Assembly: GCA_902570695.1 (NCBI GenBank)
Contig: CACFZE010000010.1
Location: forward strand, 1-51,868
Source of the DNA: an uncultured Pelagibacteraceae bacterium
GTDB lineage: Bacteria > Pseudomonadota > Alphaproteobacteria > Pelagibacterales > Pelagibacteraceae
Length of the DNA: 51,868 bases
Direction: 5' to 3'
Shown here one piece after another: positions 38,450-47,940 of the stretch. The translations under genes were made by a program, and so were the position numbers. The notes beneath the pieces are model-generated. The model did no database searches. It saw only the letters and a program-made list of their open reading frames with translations, and was not told the DNA's origin. Positions within the stretch are counted from its first letter, which is position 1. Each line of letters opens with the position of its first letter.

Positions 38450-39615
38450 ATAAAAAAATAGCAATTTTAGGATCTACAGGGTCTATTGGTAAAACAACTT
38501 TAAATTCAATTAGTTCTGATAAGAGATTTAAAGTTCAAATACTCGCAGCAAATAAAAACGCAAAAAAACTACTTGAACAAGCTATAAGTTTTAATGTTAA
38601 GGATGTATTTATACAAGATTTAAAAATCTATAATATTTATAAAATAAAATTTAAAAAAAAGAAAATCAGATTACATCACGATCTGAAAAATATAAATATA
38701 ATATTAAAAAAAAAAATCGATTTTTGCATTAATGCTATTTCAGGAATTGATGGTTTAGAACCAACATTAAAAATAATTCCATTTACAAAAAATATTCTCA
38801 TTTCTAATAAAGAATCATTAATTTGTGGCTGGCATTTAATAAAAAAAAAATTATTATTTCATAAAACAAATTTTATCCCAATAGATTCTGAACATTTTTC
38901 AATTTGGAAATTAATTAAATATGAAAATCAAAATTTAATTGAAAAAATTATATTAACAGCCTCTGGAGGTCCATTTTTAAATATTTCAAAAAAAAATTTA
39001 AAAAATATTAAACCAAAAATAGCAATAAAGCACCCCAATTGGAAAATGGGTAAAAAAATTTCAATAGATTCATCCACATTAATGAATAAAATATTTGAAT
39101 TTATTGAAGCAAAAAAAATATTTAATTTAAAAAAAAAAAATATTTCAATTTTAATACATCCTTTATCTTATGTGCATGCAATAATATTTTTTTCTGGAGA
39201 TATAGTTAAATTATTGGCTCATGAAACTGATATGTCAATACCAATTTCTAATGCTTTAGGAATTGAAAAAAAATTAAGTAAAAAAGTTTTTATTAATAAT
39301 TTAAATAAACTTAACAAATCAAATTTTTCTTTACCAAAAAAAAAACAATTTCCTGTATTGTCAATTATAGATCTAATACCTGAAAAAAATTCCTACTTTG
39401 AGACAATATTAATAACTTTAAATGATACTTTGGTTAATAAATATCTAAAGGGAGAGATTAATTATATTTCTATACAAAAAAATTTATTAAACTTGCTTAA
39501 AAGCACTTATTTTAAGAGATATTATAATTTATGTCCAAAAAATATTTATGATATAAAAAAGATGATAATTATTACAAGAAATTATCTTAATAGTAATTTA
39601 AAAAATTATGTTTAA
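38446..39615 (+). CDS. dxr: 1-deoxy-D-xylulose 5-phosphate reductoisomerase
   Basis: The 389-residue enzyme of the MEP isoprenoid pathway has the NADPH fingerprint GSTGSIG (9-15), NKESLI, the catalytic-loop ASGGPF and KHPNWKMGKKISIDSSTLMN (near residues 198-217). It converts DXP to MEP. The gene carries two 11-A tracts (38706-38716, 39129-39139) and one of 10 (38841-38850), all in frame. It runs straight into bamA with an 8-base overlap; the usual rseP is missing. Confidence 0.94.
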   Translation: MNKKIAILGSTGSIGKTTLNSISSDKRFKVQILAANKNAKKLLEQAISFNVKDVFIQDLKIYNIYKIKFKKKKIRLHHDLKNINIILKKKIDFCINAISGIDGLEPTLKIIPFTKNILISNKESLICGWHLIKKKLLFHKTNFIPIDSEHFSIWKLIKYENQNLIEKIILTASGGPFLNISKKNLKNIKPKIAIKHPNWKMGKKISIDSSTLMNKIFEFIEAKKIFNLKKKNISILIHPLSYVHAIIFFSGDIVKLLAHETDMSIPISNALGIEKKLSKKVFINNLNKLNKSNFSLPKKKQFPVLSIIDLIPEKNSYFETILITLNDTLVNKYLKGEINYISIQKNLLNLLKSTYFKRYYNLCPKNIYDIKKMIIITRNYLNSNLKNYV

Positions 39616-41854
39616 AAAAAAATTTTTACAAATAATTTCAATATTATTTTACTTTCAATTTTTTTATATAAATTATGCATATTCTGATTCAATTAAAAAT
39701 TTTGTAATTCAAGGAAATGATAGAGTTTCAGATGAAACTATTATTATGTTTTCTAATTTAGATATTGGTGAAAATTTTGATCAAGACAAATTAAATGATG
39801 CACTGAAAGAATTATATTTTACTGATTATTTTAGCGATGTATCTATTTCAGAAGTTGATGGAATAATCTTTATTAAAGTTAATGAAAACCCTATTATTCA
39901 AACTATATCCGTAAATGGAATAAAAAAAGATTTATTATTAGAAAATATAAAAAAAATAACTACTAAATTGGAAAAATATCCATTTAACGAAGCGAGAATA
40001 AATGAACAGACTATACTTTTAAAAAATATTTTAAAATCTTATGGTTATTATTTTGTAAAACTAAATACTTCTGTAAAAAAAAATGACAATAACACAGTTG
40101 ATCTAATATATGATTTTACTCTTGGTGAGATAGCAAAAATTAAAAAAATTAAATTTATAGGAGATAAAATTTTTAAAGATCGAGTACTTCGAAATGTAAT
40201 TCTTTCCGAAGAGACAAAATTTTGGAAATTTTTAACAAAAAATAAATTTATTGATTTAAATAGAATTAATCTAGATGTTGATAGGCTTACAAAATTTTAT
40301 AAAAATAAGGGATTTTTTAATGTAAAAGTCAAATCCACGACAGCAGTTGTTACTAATGATCAACAATTTGAACTAATTTTTAATATAGATTCAGGAAGTA
40401 AATTTTATGTTAATAAAGTTATATTTAATAATTTAGATAATAATCTATTAGATACAATTAAAATTTATCAAAATAAGTTTAATAAATTAGAGGGTAAAAA
40501 ATATTCTTATAAATCTATAAATAACCTAATTGAAGAATTAAATAATTTTACATTAGAAAATGATTTTATATTTTTAAATGCAGGCTTTACTGAAAAAGCT
40601 TTAAATAATAATCTCATCGATATTATTATAAATTTTGATGAGTTAGATAAAATTTTTGTTGATAGAATAAACATTTTTGGAAATTATATAACCGACGAGA
40701 AAGTTTTAAGAAATAATTTAATTGTTGATGAAGGTGATCCATATAATGAAATACTTATCAATAAATCAATTCAAAATTTAAAAGCTCTAAATATTTTCAA
40801 GTCAATTGATTACAAAACCAACGATAATATCGATCAAAACAAAATCGTAAATTTAACAGTAGAGGAAAAACCAACAGGTGAAATTTTTGCTGGTGCTGGA
40901 ACAGGAACTACTGGATCTTCTATAACTGCAGGTATAAAAGAAAATAATTATTTAGGATTGGGAATTAAATTAGATACTAATTTTACTTTGACAGATGATT
41001 CATTAAAAGGAAAATTTTCAGCACTAAATCCAAATTACAAAAATTCGGATAAATCATTAAAGACTGAATTTGAGAGCTCTACGGATGATTTTTTAACTGT
41101 AAGCGGATATAAAACTAGTAGATTAGGGTTTTCTTTAGGAACAGAATTTGAACAAAAAAATGATTTATTTGTCAATTTAGAAGTTTCTAATTTTTACGAA
41201 GATTTAGAGACATCTTCTTCTGCCACCGATATAATCAAAAGGCAAGAAGGTAACTATATTGAAAATTTATTATCTTATACAATATCTTACAATAAACTTG
41301 ATCAGAATTTTCAACCATCTGATGGCTTCATAAATAGGTTTTCTCAAACTCTACCAATTTATTCTGATGATTCATCAATAGAGAATTCTTTCACAAGTGC
41401 TATTTATCAATCAATAGATGATAATTTAATTTTGTCTGCAAAATTTTATTTACAGACAATAAATTCTTTTGATGACAATGTAAGAGTATCTAAAAGAGTT
41501 TTTATACCTGGTAACAGACTAAGAGGTTTTGAAGTAGGTAAAATTGGACCCAAGGATGGAGTTCAATATATCGGGGGAAATTATGCCTCTGCTCTTAATT
41601 TAGGATCAACTTTACCTAATATTTTATTCGAAAACGAAGACATAGATCTTAATTTCTTTTTGGACTTAGCTAATCTTTGGGAGGTCGATTATAATAGTGA
41701 ATTAGATTCTAACAAATTAAGATCATCAGTAGGATTGGCAGTTAATTGGTTTAGTGCAATTGGACCATTAACATTTTCATATGCTGTGCCGTTAAGTGAA
41801 GCTAATACAGATATAACCGAAAGGTTTAGATTTCAAATTGGTACTTCATTCTAA
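39608..41854 (+). CDS. bamA: Outer-membrane protein assembly factor BamA
   Basis: The 748-residue protein starts with a signal peptide (about 1-26, ending near YAYS). Repeated POTRA-type units fill about residues 27-420, including IKKIKFIGDKIF and VDRINIFGNYITDEKVLRNN. A C-terminal beta-barrel (about 430-748) contains RVFIPGNRLRGFEVGKIGP, the conserved VRGF/RGY-like loop, and ends in a terminal phenylalanine (IGTSF), typical of outer-membrane barrels. It inserts other barrel proteins in the outer membrane and fits its neighbour skp and the lipid A genes. Confidence 0.95.
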   Translation: MFKKKFLQIISILFYFQFFYINYAYSDSIKNFVIQGNDRVSDETIIMFSNLDIGENFDQDKLNDALKELYFTDYFSDVSISEVDGIIFIKVNENPIIQTISVNGIKKDLLLENIKKITTKLEKYPFNEARINEQTILLKNILKSYGYYFVKLNTSVKKNDNNTVDLIYDFTLGEIAKIKKIKFIGDKIFKDRVLRNVILSEETKFWKFLTKNKFIDLNRINLDVDRLTKFYKNKGFFNVKVKSTTAVVTNDQQFELIFNIDSGSKFYVNKVIFNNLDNNLLDTIKIYQNKFNKLEGKKYSYKSINNLIEELNNFTLENDFIFLNAGFTEKALNNNLIDIIINFDELDKIFVDRINIFGNYITDEKVLRNNLIVDEGDPYNEILINKSIQNLKALNIFKSIDYKTNDNIDQNKIVNLTVEEKPTGEIFAGAGTGTTGSSITAGIKENNYLGLGIKLDTNFTLTDDSLKGKFSALNPNYKNSDKSLKTEFESSTDDFLTVSGYKTSRLGFSLGTEFEQKNDLFVNLEVSNFYEDLETSSSATDIIKRQEGNYIENLLSYTISYNKLDQNFQPSDGFINRFSQTLPIYSDDSSIENSFTSAIYQSIDDNLILSAKFYLQTINSFDDNVRVSKRVFIPGNRLRGFEVGKIGPKDGVQYIGGNYASALNLGSTLPNILFENEDIDLNFFLDLANLWEVDYNSELDSNKLRSSVGLAVNWFSAIGPLTFSYAVPLSEANTDITERFRFQIGTSF

Positions 41855-42378
41855 TGAAAAGAGTATTTTTAATTTTCATATTTATAATTAGCTCAACTCC
41901 AGCTTTGGCGGACTTAGATATTGTATATTTAGATATTCAGTACATTATAGATAAGTCTGATCTTGGTAAATTTTATAAAGATAAAATAAATCTAGCAAAA
42001 AGTGAAAATTATTCCAAAATTAAAATTAATCAAAATGAAATTAAGGAATTAGATAATGAAATTAAAAGTAAAAAAAATATATTAAAAAATGATGAACTAA
42101 AAGTTAAAATAAATAAATTAAATAAATTAATTTTGGCATATCAAAATGAAAAGCGTGAGATTGATATAAATATTAATAAAAAGAAAAAAGAATACAGCTC
42201 AAAAATCTTAAAACATTTAAATCCACTTATTACTAGTTACGTTGAAAAGAATAATATATCTCTTGTTATTGATAAAAAAAGTATACTTGTTGGTGCTAAA
42301 TCTCAAGATATAACTTTAGAAATTTTAAACATGTTAAACATTGAAACAACTAAACAAGATTTAATGAATGAAAGCTAA
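41854..42378 (+). CDS. skp: Skp/OmpH-family periplasmic chaperone
   Basis: The 174-residue protein has a signal peptide ending in ALA (residues 17-19). DIVYLDIQYI starts the mature domain, followed by a long Lys/Asn/Glu-rich coiled-coil region (about 45-115) and a closing strand. This is the layout of Skp, which carries unfolded outer-membrane proteins to BamA. Sequence is divergent, so the call rests on architecture and position between bamA and lpxD. The gene overlaps bamA by one base. Confidence 0.8.
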   Translation: MKRVFLIFIFIISSTPALADLDIVYLDIQYIIDKSDLGKFYKDKINLAKSENYSKIKINQNEIKELDNEIKSKKNILKNDELKVKINKLNKLILAYQNEKREIDININKKKKEYSSKILKHLNPLITSYVEKNNISLVIDKKSILVGAKSQDITLEILNMLNIETTKQDLMNES

Positions 42379-43345
42379 GAACCCCTTTTTTGTAAAAATT
42401 AAAAATGCATACATAAATGATATTTGTGCAATTCTAGGTGTAGAAAAATTTAAAAAGAATTCTATAATAAACGATATTAAAGATTTAAATAATGCTAATA
42501 AAAATGAAATTTCATTTTTTAATAGTATTAAATACTCTGATTTTTTAAAAAAAACTAAAGCAAAATATATTATAACTAATAAAAAATATAAAAATCTTTT
42601 TAATAAAAATCATTGGCCTATATTTGTTGATAATGTTTTGTTGTCAGTATCTAAAATTACCGAATTTTTATATCCAGACTCTTTAAATGATGCTGTGGAT
42701 TTATCTTTATGTGCTCCAAAAAAAAAAGATTATAAAAAAGTAAAATTTGGTCAAAATGTTCTTATTGGAAAAAAAGTAAAAATTGGAAATTATACTCTAA
42801 TTGGTCATAATTCTATAATAGAGTCAAATGTAAGTATTGGATCAAAATGTATTATTGGAAATAATGTCATTATAAAAAATTCTATATTAGGGAATAATGT
42901 AAGAGTTTTAGATGGAGCCGTAATAGGAAAAAAAGGTTTTGGTTTTTTTCCAGAAAAAACTAAAAATACGAGATACCCTCATATTGGTATGGTTATAATT
43001 GATGATAATGTTGAAATAGGTTGTAATAATACGATTGATAGAGGTTCTTTATCAAACACTATAATTGGTAAAAATACATTTATAGATAATCAGGTGCATA
43101 TTGCTCATAATGTAAATATTGGTATTAATTGTATTATAACAGGACAGGTAGGTTTTGCTGGCAGTTCTAAAATTGGAAATAAAGTTTCAATTGGAGGTCA
43201 GGCTGGTATTTCGGGGCATTTAAAAATTGGTAATAATGTTCAAATAGGTGGTGGTAGTGGAGTAATAAAAAATATACCAGACAATTCTAAAGTCATGGGA
43301 TATCCTGCAAAAGATATAAGAAAATTTTTAAAGGAAAATAAATGA
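42368..43345 (+). CDS. lpxD: UDP-3-O-(3-hydroxyacyl)glucosamine N-acyltransferase
   Basis: The 325-residue protein has an N-terminal uridine-binding domain and hexapeptide left-handed beta-helix repeats from about residue 125 (GKKVKIGNYTLIGHNS). The acyl-transfer histidine lies in NQVHIAHNVNIG. It adds the N-linked acyl chain in lipid A synthesis. It overlaps skp by 11 bases. Confidence 0.93.
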   Translation: MKAKNPFFVKIKNAYINDICAILGVEKFKKNSIINDIKDLNNANKNEISFFNSIKYSDFLKKTKAKYIITNKKYKNLFNKNHWPIFVDNVLLSVSKITEFLYPDSLNDAVDLSLCAPKKKDYKKVKFGQNVLIGKKVKIGNYTLIGHNSIIESNVSIGSKCIIGNNVIIKNSILGNNVRVLDGAVIGKKGFGFFPEKTKNTRYPHIGMVIIDDNVEIGCNNTIDRGSLSNTIIGKNTFIDNQVHIAHNVNIGINCIITGQVGFAGSSKIGNKVSIGGQAGISGHLKIGNNVQIGGGSGVIKNIPDNSKVMGYPAKDIRKFLKENK

Positions 43346-43794
43346 CAGATCATTTAAATAAAAATCAGATTAAAGATCTACTACCACATAGAGAACCTAT
43401 GCTGCTAATAGATGAACTGATCAATATTAAAAAACTTCAATCAGCTACAGCAATAGTAAATGTTAAAAAAAATAGTTTTTTTGTCCAGGGTCATTTTCCA
43501 GGCGAACCTGTTATGCCAGGCGTATTAATTGTCGAAGCATTTGGGCAAGCAGCGGCAGCACTTACTGCAGCTGGAATTGATAAAAAAACCTACGAAAATA
43601 AATTAGTTTTTTTAATGACTGTTGATAAAGCACGATTTAGAAATCCAGTAATTCCCGATTGTAGATTAGAATTAAATATTGAGGCCGTAAGATCTCATGG
43701 AAGAGTATGGAAGTATAAAGGTGAAGCTATGGTTGATGGAAAAAAAATGGCAGACGCTCAGTGGGCAGCAACTATAGTTGATAGAAAGAAATAA
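43342..43794 (+). CDS. fabZ: 3-hydroxyacyl-ACP dehydratase
   Basis: The 150-residue hot-dog protein has the motifs LLPHREPMLLIDEL (14-27) and GHFPGEPVMPGVLIVEAFGQ, containing the catalytic His and Glu. It dehydrates 3-hydroxyacyl-ACP in fatty acid synthesis, competing with LpxA/LpxD for hydroxyacyl-ACP, which explains its place in this cluster. It overlaps lpxD by 4 bases. Confidence 0.96.
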   Translation: MTDHLNKNQIKDLLPHREPMLLIDELINIKKLQSATAIVNVKKNSFFVQGHFPGEPVMPGVLIVEAFGQAAAALTAAGIDKKTYENKLVFLMTVDKARFRNPVIPDCRLELNIEAVRSHGRVWKYKGEAMVDGKKMADAQWAATIVDRKK

Positions 43795-43801
43795 TCAGTA
43801 G

Positions 43802-43820
43802 TAATTCTTGATAAGAATTA
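43802..43820. repeat. 8-bp perfect hairpin between fabZ and lpxA
   Basis: TAATTCTT and AAGAATTA pair perfectly around the loop GAT. A second weaker inverted repeat, TAATAA-TTTG-TTATTA, follows just downstream. This 52-base gap is the only break in the dxr-lpxB run. Without a T-run, termination is not obvious; partial attenuation or transcript processing is possible. Confidence 0.35.
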
Positions 43821-43846
43821 AGATAATAATTTGTTATTAATTAAAT

Positions 43847-44632
43847 GTGATACATCCGTCATCAATAATAGATCCGAATGCTAAAATTTCTAAAAATGTT
43901 GAAATTGGTCCATATTGTGTAATAGGTTCAGATGTTGAACTAGGTTCAAATACAAAATTACATTCCCATATAAACATTAAAGGTAATACAAAAATTGGAA
44001 AAAATAATGAGATTTTCCCATTTGTATCAATCGGTACACCTCCACAAGATTTAAAATATAAAGGTGAAAAAAACTCTATAATAATAGGTGATAATAATAA
44101 ACTTAGAGAATATGTGAACATTAATCCTGGCACATCACAAGGGGGTACAATTACTAAATTAGGTAATAATAATTTATTGATGGTTTACTGTCACGTAGCA
44201 CATGACTGTAATATTGGTGATAATATAGTTTTAGCAAATAATGTTCAGGTTGGTGGTCATGTCACTATAGAAAATAATGCGATAATTGGAGGTAGTTGTG
44301 CTATACATCAATTTTCAAGAATAGGTAGTTTAGCAATGGTAGGTGGAATGACAGGTGTTTTAAGCGATGTGATTCCATATGGTTTATCATTAGGAAATAG
44401 AAATAATTTAGTCGGTTTAAACCTTATAGGACTTAGAAGAGCAAAAATTTCGAATGAAGATATTAAAGTATTACAAAAATTTTATGATGTAATATTTAGT
44501 AATCAGAATTTTAGATCTAATATTGAAAATCTTAATGTTGAGATAAAAGAAAATAAATATGTCAAAATCATAATTGATTTTATAAATTCAGATAAAAAAC
44601 GACCAATATCTCTTCCAGAAAATATTAAATGA
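43847..44632 (+). CDS. lpxA: Acyl-ACP--UDP-N-acetylglucosamine O-acyltransferase (GTG start)
   Basis: GTG at 43847 gives 261 residues beginning MIHPSSIIDPNAKI, the family N terminus; the ATG two bases earlier is out of frame and hits a stop at once. Left-handed beta-helix repeats fill residues 1-190, with the catalytic histidine in VYCHVAHDCNIG, then a helical C terminus. It performs the first step of lipid A synthesis. The stop overlaps lpxI by 4 bases. Confidence 0.95.
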   Translation: MIHPSSIIDPNAKISKNVEIGPYCVIGSDVELGSNTKLHSHINIKGNTKIGKNNEIFPFVSIGTPPQDLKYKGEKNSIIIGDNNKLREYVNINPGTSQGGTITKLGNNNLLMVYCHVAHDCNIGDNIVLANNVQVGGHVTIENNAIIGGSCAIHQFSRIGSLAMVGGMTGVLSDVIPYGLSLGNRNNLVGLNLIGLRRAKISNEDIKVLQKFYDVIFSNQNFRSNIENLNVEIKENKYVKIIIDFINSDKKRPISLPENIK

Positions 44633-45420
44633 TTGGATTATTTTTAGGGGAAAAAAAACTACCATTAGAAATTTTAAAAAGTTTAAAAAAAAAGAAATTA
44701 AAGTATTTCATAATTGATTTATCAAAAAACAATAAATTTAAAAAAGACAAAAACAGTTATTTTATTAATATTGGAAAATTTGGTAAAATTTTAGAATTAA
44801 TTAAATCAAAAAAATGCAATAAAGTTATATTTGCTGGAAATATTATTAAACCAAGAATTTCTAAATTAAAATTAGATCTTAAGGGTTTTTATTATATCCC
44901 TAGAATCATAAAAGCATCCAAATTAGGAGATGCTGCTATATTGAAAGAATTAATTAATATCTTATCAGAAAACAAAATTAAAGTTATTAAATTAAATAAA
45001 TACAATCCAGAATTAACTTTAAGCAAAGGATGCTATACAAAATTGAAACCTAGTATGACAGACAAATTAACAATTAAAAAAGGTATTCAAATATTAAATA
45101 AATCAAATTCTCTTAATCATGTACAGGCCTTAGTAATTAACGATCGAAGGATTATTTCTCTGGAAAAAAGAAAAGGGACTAAAGATATGTTAAAATTGAT
45201 TAGAAACAATAATCTGCAGAATAAACTATTATTAAAAATGCCGAAATCTAAGCAAGACTTACGTGTTGATTTGCCAACTATTGGTTTAGATACATTAAAA
45301 GATTGTAAAAAGGCGAATATTAAAGGAATTGTAGTTAAAGCAGGTCAAAATATATTTTTAGATAAACGCAAAGGGCTTCAATTCGCTAATAAAAATAATA
45401 TTTTTGTAATGGCTAAATGA
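44629..45420 (+). CDS. lpxI: UDP-2,3-diacylglucosamine diphosphatase, LpxI type
   Basis: The 263-residue protein matches the LpxI (DUF1009) family that replaces LpxH in many Alphaproteobacteria: N-terminal IGLFLGEKKLPLEI, and a C-terminal domain containing KSKQDLRVDLPTIGLDT, ending in VVKAGQNIFLDK. It hydrolyses UDP-2,3-diacylglucosamine to lipid X and UMP. It sits between lpxA and lpxB as usual. Overlaps lpxB by 4 bases. Confidence 0.88.
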   Translation: MIGLFLGEKKLPLEILKSLKKKKLKYFIIDLSKNNKFKKDKNSYFINIGKFGKILELIKSKKCNKVIFAGNIIKPRISKLKLDLKGFYYIPRIIKASKLGDAAILKELINILSENKIKVIKLNKYNPELTLSKGCYTKLKPSMTDKLTIKKGIQILNKSNSLNHVQALVINDRRIISLEKRKGTKDMLKLIRNNNLQNKLLLKMPKSKQDLRVDLPTIGLDTLKDCKKANIKGIVVKAGQNIFLDKRKGLQFANKNNIFVMAK

Positions 45421-46544
45421 AAAAGATTTTTATTTTAACAGGCGAACCATCTGGTGATAAATTAGCTGCTGAAGTTATTAAAGAATTAAATAAATCTGAA
45501 ATAGATATTGAATATTTATCTGTTGGAGGTCAACATTTAAATTCTATAGGTATCAAGTCAATATATGATCAAAAGGATGTGACTTACATAGCCTTTACAG
45601 ACATATTATTTAATATTTTTAAAATAAAAAGCAAAATAAACGAAACGGTAAAAAAAATTATAGATTTCAATCCTGATATTTTATTTAGTGTTGATAGTCC
45701 TGATTTTACTCTACGTGTTTCAAAAATAATTAAATTGAAAAAACCAGATATCAAAACTATTCATTTTATTGCACCTAAAGTTTGGGCATGGAGAGAGGGT
45801 AGGGTTAAAAAAATGAAAAGTTTCCTAGATCACATTCTTTTATTATTTGATTTTGAAAAGAAATATTTCGACAAAGAAAAACTAAAAAATACATTTGTTG
45901 GTCACCCAATATTAGATAAAACAAATAACAAAAAAATTGAAATTAACGAATTATTAAAGGGAAAAATTATTTCGATTTTTCCTGGCAGTAGATTATCTGA
46001 ATTGAAATTACATGTGCCTATACTTATTGACTTTATTAAAAAAATGAATGAGGAAAAAAATAATTATACTTTCATTTTTCATGCTACCGAAGGTTCTAAA
46101 GATTATTTATCTCAAATTATTAAAAAAAATAATTTAGAGAATGTTGATCTTATTTCAAATGAAAATATAAAAATTACTGCAATTAAAAAATCTATTTTTG
46201 CAATTGTTAAATCTGGAACAGTTTCACTTGAAGTTTGTAAATATGGTGTACCTTCAATAATAATTTATAAAATGAATTTTCTAAATTTCTTTATTGCTAA
46301 GTTATTTTTAAAAATAAAATATGCAAACATGATAAATATAATTAATAATAAAGAAATTATTCCTGAACTTTTGCAAAAGGAATGTAACTCAGGTGAAATA
46401 TATAAAACAGTTAATTATTTATTAAAAAAACCTGAACTTATAAATGAACAATTAAAACAAGTTAATAAAACTATTAAGGAATTAAAATCGAACACCTCAT
46501 CAAGCAATGAAGCTTCCAATGTTTTGTTATCTTATTTGAGATAA
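45417..46544 (+). CDS. lpxB: Lipid A disaccharide synthase
   Basis: The 375-residue GT19 enzyme begins with GEPSGDKLAAEVI (8-20), has HFIAPKVWAWREGRVKKM and FPGSRLSELK. It condenses lipid X with UDP-2,3-diacylglucosamine at the membrane. It is the last gene of the envelope cluster and converges on gltX: the two coding ends share 18 bases. Confidence 0.95.
   Translation: MKKIFILTGEPSGDKLAAEVIKELNKSEIDIEYLSVGGQHLNSIGIKSIYDQKDVTYIAFTDILFNIFKIKSKINETVKKIIDFNPDILFSVDSPDFTLRVSKIIKLKKPDIKTIHFIAPKVWAWREGRVKKMKSFLDHILLLFDFEKKYFDKEKLKNTFVGHPILDKTNNKKIEINELLKGKIISIFPGSRLSELKLHVPILIDFIKKMNEEKNNYTFIFHATEGSKDYLSQIIKKNNLENVDLISNENIKITAIKKSIFAIVKSGTVSLEVCKYGVPSIIIYKMNFLNFFIAKLFLKIKYANMINIINNKEIIPELLQKECNSGEIYKTVNYLLKKPELINEQLKQVNKTIKELKSNTSSSNEASNVLLSYLR
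46527..46544. terminator. Inverted repeat shared by the lpxB and gltX 3' ends
   Basis: TTATCT (46527-46532) and AGATAA (46539-46544) form a 6-bp stem around TATTTG. The outer triplets are the stop codons of the two convergent genes, gltX on the minus strand and lpxB on the plus strand. A TCTTTT stretch follows on the plus side. It may act as a weak bidirectional terminator; stem stability is low, so this is tentative. Confidence 0.35.
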
Positions 46545-47921
46545 TCTTTTAGTAACTTCCTCTTTACCAAGTGCACACAATATATCATATATACCAGGTC
46601 CAAACTTTGATCCTGTAAGACATATTCTTAGTGGTTGTCCGACTCCTTTAAAATTTGTATTATTATTTTTTATTAGGTCATTAATTATTGGTTCTAGTGT
46701 TTCTCTAGTAAAATCTGATAGTTTATTTATATCATCACTAAATAATTTAATAATTTTAATAGCTGTTTCGTCTAAAAATTTTTTATCTTCTTTTTCTATT
46801 TGAACTTTGTCATTTATTAAAAACTTTGAATTCTTGTAAATATCTTCCAAAGTTTTTGCTTTATTTTTTAAAAAATGTAACGAATTTTTAATTTTTTTCT
46901 GTGCTAAATCATTTATCTTTTCTTGAAAAGTTTCACAATAAGTTATTAAAAAATTAAATAGATCATTTTCATCAATATTTTTTATATAATGTTCGTTCAT
47001 TGAATAAATTCGGTTAATATCTAATTTTGAAGGTGATTTCCCAATTCCTTCTAAATTGAAGTATTTGATACTTTCGTCTAAATCAAAAATTTCTTTATCT
47101 TTGTATGACCATCCTAATCTAAGAAGATAGTTTCTAAGTGCATTGGGCATTATTCCAATTTTTGAATAATCATCTAATGTTGATGCATTATCTCTTTTTG
47201 ATAGTTTTTTTCCTTCAATAGTATGAATTAGCGGTATGTGAGCAAAAGATGGCACTTTCCAATTCATAGCATCATAAATTTGTATTTGTTTGAATGTATT
47301 TATTTTATGATCGTCACCTCTAATTATATGTGTCATACCCATTAAATGATCATCTACTGATGCTGATAAATTATATGTAGGCGATCCATCTGCTCTTAAT
47401 ATAACAAAGTCTTCTATAGTATTATTTTCAATTTCTATATTTCCCTGGACCAAATCTTTTAAGATAGATTTTCCTTCAACTTTACTTTTAAATCTGATTA
47501 CAGGTTTAACTTCTTTTGGAGCATCAGTTTCACTCTTATCTCTCCATTTTCTGTTATAGATATATGGTATTTTTTTTTGTTTTGCCCTTTTTTTTTGCTC
47601 TTCAATTTCTTCACTTGAACAATAACACTTATAAGCCAAACCCTTTTTTAACAATTCTTGAGCTACATTTATATGATCATCTATTTTGTCTGATTGAATA
47701 TATTCTCCATTCTCATAATTAATTCCTATCCATTTTAATGAATTTATTATTTGATTTTTGAATTCGTCTTTAGACCTTTCTTTATCAGTATCCTCTATTC
47801 TTAGATAAAATTTACCACCTTTATTTTTTGAATAAAGCCAATTGAATAATGCTGTTCTCACTCCCCCAATGTGTAAAGGTCCTGTCGGTGACGGAGCAAA
47901 TCTAGTTGCTACAGTTTTCAT
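46527..47921 (-). CDS. gltX: Glutamyl-tRNA synthetase
   Basis: The 464-residue class I synthetase has the HIGG form of the HIGH motif at 17-20 (PSPTGPLHIGG) and KLSKR at 239-243. A CYC pair near residues 99-101 lies in the acceptor-binding region. It charges tRNA-Glu; whether it also charges tRNA-Gln cannot be decided from sequence. It starts 19 bases after lexA ends, and is likely in the same transcript. Confidence 0.95.
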   Translation of the reverse strand: MKTVATRFAPSPTGPLHIGGVRTALFNWLYSKNKGGKFYLRIEDTDKERSKDEFKNQIINSLKWIGINYENGEYIQSDKIDDHINVAQELLKKGLAYKCYCSSEEIEEQKKRAKQKKIPYIYNRKWRDKSETDAPKEVKPVIRFKSKVEGKSILKDLVQGNIEIENNTIEDFVILRADGSPTYNLSASVDDHLMGMTHIIRGDDHKINTFKQIQIYDAMNWKVPSFAHIPLIHTIEGKKLSKRDNASTLDDYSKIGIMPNALRNYLLRLGWSYKDKEIFDLDESIKYFNLEGIGKSPSKLDINRIYSMNEHYIKNIDENDLFNFLITYCETFQEKINDLAQKKIKNSLHFLKNKAKTLEDIYKNSKFLINDKVQIEKEDKKFLDETAIKIIKLFSDDINKLSDFTRETLEPIINDLIKNNNTNFKGVGQPLRICLTGSKFGPGIYDILCALGKEEVTKRLSQIR

Positions 47922-47940
47922 CAGATTTATTTAGACTATT

